A stretch of 43,579 nucleotides of DNA from Streptococcus sp. DD13 (GTDB taxonomy: Bacteria > Bacillota > Bacilli > Lactobacillales > Streptococcaceae). Where the stretch lies: NCBI RefSeq assembly GCF_001578875.1, contig NZ_KQ969506.1, positions 710,778 to 754,356 on the forward strand, in the 5' to 3' direction. Under the pieces are notes generated by a model, which saw nothing but the letters and a program-made list of their open reading frames with translations, was not told the origin of the DNA and did no database searches. The first letter of the stretch is position 1. Each line of letters begins with the position of its first letter. Positions 41,245-43,579 of the stretch are shown one piece after another. Made by a program: the position numbers and the translations under genes.

Positions 41245-42483
41245 ATGAAATCTAACAAATGGAAATTTTTATTAACAGGTGCTGTTGCACTAGCCCTTAT
41301 GGCTGGTTGCTCGAAAAACCAAGCAACCACTGCCACAAGCACTGGGAGTTCAAGCACTACAACTACTACCACAACTAATGCTTCATATTTTACAGAAAAA
41401 GACTATGACACTTCTTATGATGAAAGTACCGCTTCTACTGTAAAATTGTCTGGTTCGAGTGCGACTGTCTCGGGAGATGGTGTAGCGGTCTCAGGCTCTA
41501 CTGTGACCATTTCAAAAGCAGGAACATATGTCATCTCGGGAACTTCTGATGGTGTACAGCTAAAGATTGAAGCTGGCGACTCAGATGATGTTCATATTAT
41601 CTTGGATGGGGTAACCATGACCAATACGGAAGCTCCTATCTCAGCGACCAAGGCCGGTCATGTATACATCACGCTCAAAGATGGCACAACTTCTACCCTA
41701 TCAGACTCTAGCTCTAGTACAGATGAAGATGCCGATGCTGTGATCTTCTCTAAAGGGGATTTGACCATCAACGGGAAGGGGACCCTGACGATTGATGCCA
41801 AGAAGGACAAAGGAATCAAAGCCAACGATACCCTGCACATCACGGGTGGAACCTTCAAGATCACTTCTGTCGGTGACGGTTTAAATGTCAACGACGAACT
41901 CAATATCGCCAATACTACCATGACTATCGATGCAACAGAGGATGCTGTCAAAGTCGACAATGATGATGACTTGACGGTTGGAAACATGTATCTTGCGAAC
42001 AATACCATGACCATCTCAGCTGGAGATGATGCGATCCATGCTTCTAAAGACTTGATTCTCGATAGCGGAACCTACAAGATCACACAGTCTGTAGAAGGAA
42101 TCGAAGGAAAAACCATCACCATCAATGATGGAACGATTTCCATCGAAGCATCTGATGATGGGATCAATGCTGCGGACGGATCTCTTTCTAGCGATAGTAT
42201 GGCGGCACAAGACGGGGTCTTTATCACTATCAATGGTGGAAATATCACCATCAACATGGCCTCTGGAGATACCGATGCCATCGACTCTAATGGTGATTTG
42301 ACCATCAATGGTGGTACCTTAAATATCACTGCCCAATCTGCCTTTGACTTCTCCGGCTCTTCTTACTACAACGGAGGAAGCTTAACCGTCAACGGAGAAA
42401 CGGTAACCGAAATCACTGAGTCCATGATGGGGGGCGGAGGCCCACAAGGTGGATTTGGAGGTGGACCTGGCGGAGGACGTTAA
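41245..42483 (+). CDS. DUF4353 (carbohydrate-binding-domain) lipoprotein
   Basis: A 412-residue surface lipoprotein. Signal peptide with lipobox LMAGC (Cys22), a Ser/Thr linker (~26-46), then repeated beta-strand units rich in D, G, T, S and N that should form a right-handed beta helix (GTYVISGTSDG, IILDGVTMTNTEAPISA, DLTINGKGTLTIDAKKDKGI, DDGINAADGS, DAIDSNGDLTINGG), and a Gly-rich end (MMGGGGPQGGFGGGPGGGR). Family function is unknown; carbohydrate binding is an annotation only. GAGGA precedes ATG 41245. Divergent from the VTC-DUF4956 pair, a grouping seen in other Firmicutes, often with CotH. Confidence 0.88.
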   Translation: MKSNKWKFLLTGAVALALMAGCSKNQATTATSTGSSSTTTTTTTNASYFTEKDYDTSYDESTASTVKLSGSSATVSGDGVAVSGSTVTISKAGTYVISGTSDGVQLKIEAGDSDDVHIILDGVTMTNTEAPISATKAGHVYITLKDGTTSTLSDSSSSTDEDADAVIFSKGDLTINGKGTLTIDAKKDKGIKANDTLHITGGTFKITSVGDGLNVNDELNIANTTMTIDATEDAVKVDNDDDLTVGNMYLANNTMTISAGDDAIHASKDLILDSGTYKITQSVEGIEGKTITINDGTISIEASDDGINAADGSLSSDSMAAQDGVFITINGGNITINMASGDTDAIDSNGDLTINGGTLNITAQSAFDFSGSSYYNGGSLTVNGETVTEITESMMGGGGPQGGFGGGPGGGR

Positions 42484-42526
42484 TCTCCCTCTTTCATAAA
42501 TCGTTCAGATAGGAACAGTCTAAAAC

Positions 42527-42556
42527 AAAAAAGGAAGCAAGAATGCTTCTTTTTTG
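42527..42556. terminator. Terminator between the DUF4353 gene and the coiled-coil genes
   Basis: GGAAGCA-AGAA-TGCTTC with flanking A and T runs; usable in both directions by the converging genes. Confidence 0.75.
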
Positions 42557-42579
42557 TGCTCTCCTACGGGATAGAGACT

Positions 42580-42903
42580 CTAGCGTTTAGCCAGGTTTTC
42601 CATTTTTTCCATCTGATGTGCTAAGGCCTTCCCCACTTGATTGGAAAATTGTCCTTTTATACTCGTATCCAGCTGTTCTGTTAGGATAGCGTAGAGGGCC
42701 TGGTATTTTTCAGTCACTTGTTGCAGTTGGTCAAAATATTTTTCTTCTATTTCTCGCATTCTTTCGCGCTTGGCTGGTGCTAAAACAGTTCGTATAAATT
42801 GACGATCCAGCTCTTTTTGCAATGCCTCCTGCTGCCTCCTCATCTCTAAAGGGTCATAGATGTGCAGCATCATGTATTCATGGATTAGGTTTTTGTTGAT
42901 CAC
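42580..42903 (-). CDS. Small coiled-coil protein, unknown (third of three)
   Basis: A 107-residue, highly charged, helical protein starting with GTG (INKNLIHEYMMLHIYDPLEM) after a GAAGGTGG site. Heptad-like runs (RRQQEALQKELDRQF, REIEEKYFDQLQQVTEKYQA) suggest coiled coils; no signal peptide or membrane segment. I do not recognise the family. It overlaps the preceding gene by 26 bp. No WXG motif is visible, so type VII secretion membership is not supported by this sequence. Confidence 0.6.
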   Translation of the reverse strand: MINKNLIHEYMMLHIYDPLEMRRQQEALQKELDRQFIRTVLAPAKRERMREIEEKYFDQLQQVTEKYQALYAILTEQLDTSIKGQFSNQVGKALAHQMEKMENLAKR

Positions 42904-43297
42904 TCGTTAACCACCTTCCCCTTGCTTTTTGCAGCTTATCTAGCCTATCCTCCAGTTGCCTATTTTCTTTTCGATAGGACTGGTCTATTTGATCCAACTC
43001 CTCCCACAAGTCCCGCTCCTTTCGTCGATAGGCTGTCTCGATATCTGCCTGATAGGATCCGAATAGGTGGTGCAGTTGCGATGGGTCACAATAAGCCGTC
43101 AGTTCCAGACGATCGATGAGATCATGAAATCGCACAAATCGGTCCTCCATGAGCCGCTCCAACTGTCTCTTCCGGTCGTATAGTTCGTTCATTTTCCGGT
43201 CTACTGAAGCGTGACCCTGTCTCTTTTTATCTTCTAAAGCGTAGAGCTCTTGCTCTACATTTAGGATATCTGGCATATACGGATCAAAAGGCACCAT
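42878..43297 (-). CDS. Small coiled-coil protein, unknown (second of three)
   Basis: A 139-residue protein (MVPFDPYMPDILNVEQELYA) rich in E, K, R, Q and D, with long predicted helices (LEDKKRQGHASVDRKMNELY; DLWEELDQIDQSYRKENRQL; EDRLDKLQKARGRWL). One short non-helical part contains YCDPSQLHHLFGSY. No known motif. It overlaps its upstream neighbour by 14 bp and the downstream one by 26 bp, so the three are likely translated together, perhaps as a complex. Confidence 0.6.
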   Translation of the reverse strand: MVPFDPYMPDILNVEQELYALEDKKRQGHASVDRKMNELYDRKRQLERLMEDRFVRFHDLIDRLELTAYCDPSQLHHLFGSYQADIETAYRRKERDLWEELDQIDQSYRKENRQLEDRLDKLQKARGRWLTSDQQKPNP

Positions 43298-43579
43298 AAA
43301 TCATCATTCCCCATTCTTTAAACCGACGAGACAATTCTATATCACTTTGTAACATGTTTTCAATCCCTTTTTGAAGCTGTTCCTCTATCAAAATCATCTC
43401 CCTCTTAAGGTGATCCATTTGTTTTTGCCTCTCTGCGATTTTTTGTTCAAGCGGAGCGATGATTGCTTGATAGGAGGCCCCACCCTCATCAAGTGCCTGC
43501 CGAATCTCATCCGGTGTCAACAGGGTATCGGAAAGCCCCAACAAATCAGCTGGTCCATAGGTCGCCTGGCGCCTGATTT
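43284..43579 (-). CDS. Coiled-coil protein, unknown, cut by window edge (first of three)
   Basis: The frame stays open to the right edge, so the start is outside. At least 98 residues are visible: IRRQATYGPADLLGLSDTLL, TPDEIRQALDEGG, then a helix-rich stretch (IAPLEQKIAERQKQMDHLKR; EMILIEEQLQKGIENMLQSD) and the end RRFKEWGMMIYGAF. A TTG at 43544 could start it, but nothing supports this over a longer gene. Function not recognised. Confidence 0.55.
   Translation of the reverse strand, partial: IRRQATYGPADLLGLSDTLLTPDEIRQALDEGGASYQAIIAPLEQKIAERQKQMDHLKREMILIEEQLQKGIENMLQSDIELSRRFKEWGMMIYGAF

Noticed and set aside
41658..42014. Minus-strand frame opposite the DUF4353 gene
   Set aside because: Arises from the repetitive beta-helix coding sequence on the plus strand.
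41245..42483. Repeated DNA units that might suggest a CRISPR or tandem repeat
   Set aside because: The repeats are protein-level beta-helix units of varying length without identical DNA repeats or spacers.
42580..43579. Type VII secretion (WXG/LXG-associated) cluster
   Set aside because: Small helical proteins fit in size, but no WXG, LXG or HxxxD-type motif could be seen in the visible part.
1..43579. tRNA or rRNA genes
   Set aside because: No cloverleaf with a GTTCNANNC T-arm or rRNA sequence was recognised on either strand.

Overview
The window looks like the chromosome of a low-to-moderate GC, Gram-positive oral Streptococcus (mitis/sanguinis/parasanguinis type; species not decidable by eye). 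Evidence: a MurE with the lysine-type DDPN motif, the neighbour pairs holB-tmk-yabA-rsmI and holA-sodA, YlbG, a YtgP-type flippase divergent from murE, purine-rich ribosome sites, a perfect CtsR operator at clpP and a near-consensus CodY box at livJ.

Left part (1-5200): the edge of an IS3-family element, then a minus-strand housekeeping run: Spx/ArsC-like protein, ogt, GNAT acetyltransferase, rsmI, yabA, holB, tmk. A YitT membrane protein is on the plus strand. 5200-13000: a CBS-ACT protein, the livJHMGF branched-chain amino acid importer, ylbG, clpP and upp. Two copies of a 174-bp structured repeat lie here, next to the YitT gene and next to clpP. 13000-16200: an mgtA magnesium P-type ATPase whose long leader holds a promoter, an M-box riboswitch, an intrinsic terminator and a 25-codon leader ORF. 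16200-26000: patB/metC-type C-S lyases, ytgP and divergent murE with overlapping -35 boxes, a pseudouridine synthase, a small membrane protein plus queA, an IS3 remnant, sodA and holA. 26000-27650: a single-gene ABC exporter.

Right part (27900-43579) is accessory. (a) A four-gene operon encodes a YdiB-type quinate/shikimate dehydrogenase, a YdiN-type MFS carrier, a type I dehydroquinase and a 967-residue OYE/FMN_bind/FAD reductase. I infer an uptake and reductive pathway for quinate/shikimate that could act as an anaerobic electron sink. (b) A six-gene cassette has a PRD regulator, galactitol-type PTS IIA/IIB/IIC, a small membrane protein and a RhaD-like aldolase. It is flanked by a roughly 77-bp direct repeat that duplicates the 3' end and terminator of the next gene, which suggests insertion or recombination. 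(c) A VTC-domain protein and a DUF4956 membrane protein are divergent from a DUF4353 lipoprotein, whose promoter carries two arrays of 11-bp-period direct repeats. (d) Three overlapping small coiled-coil genes of unknown function run off the right edge.

All identifications come from reading translations and motifs by eye; no database search was run.
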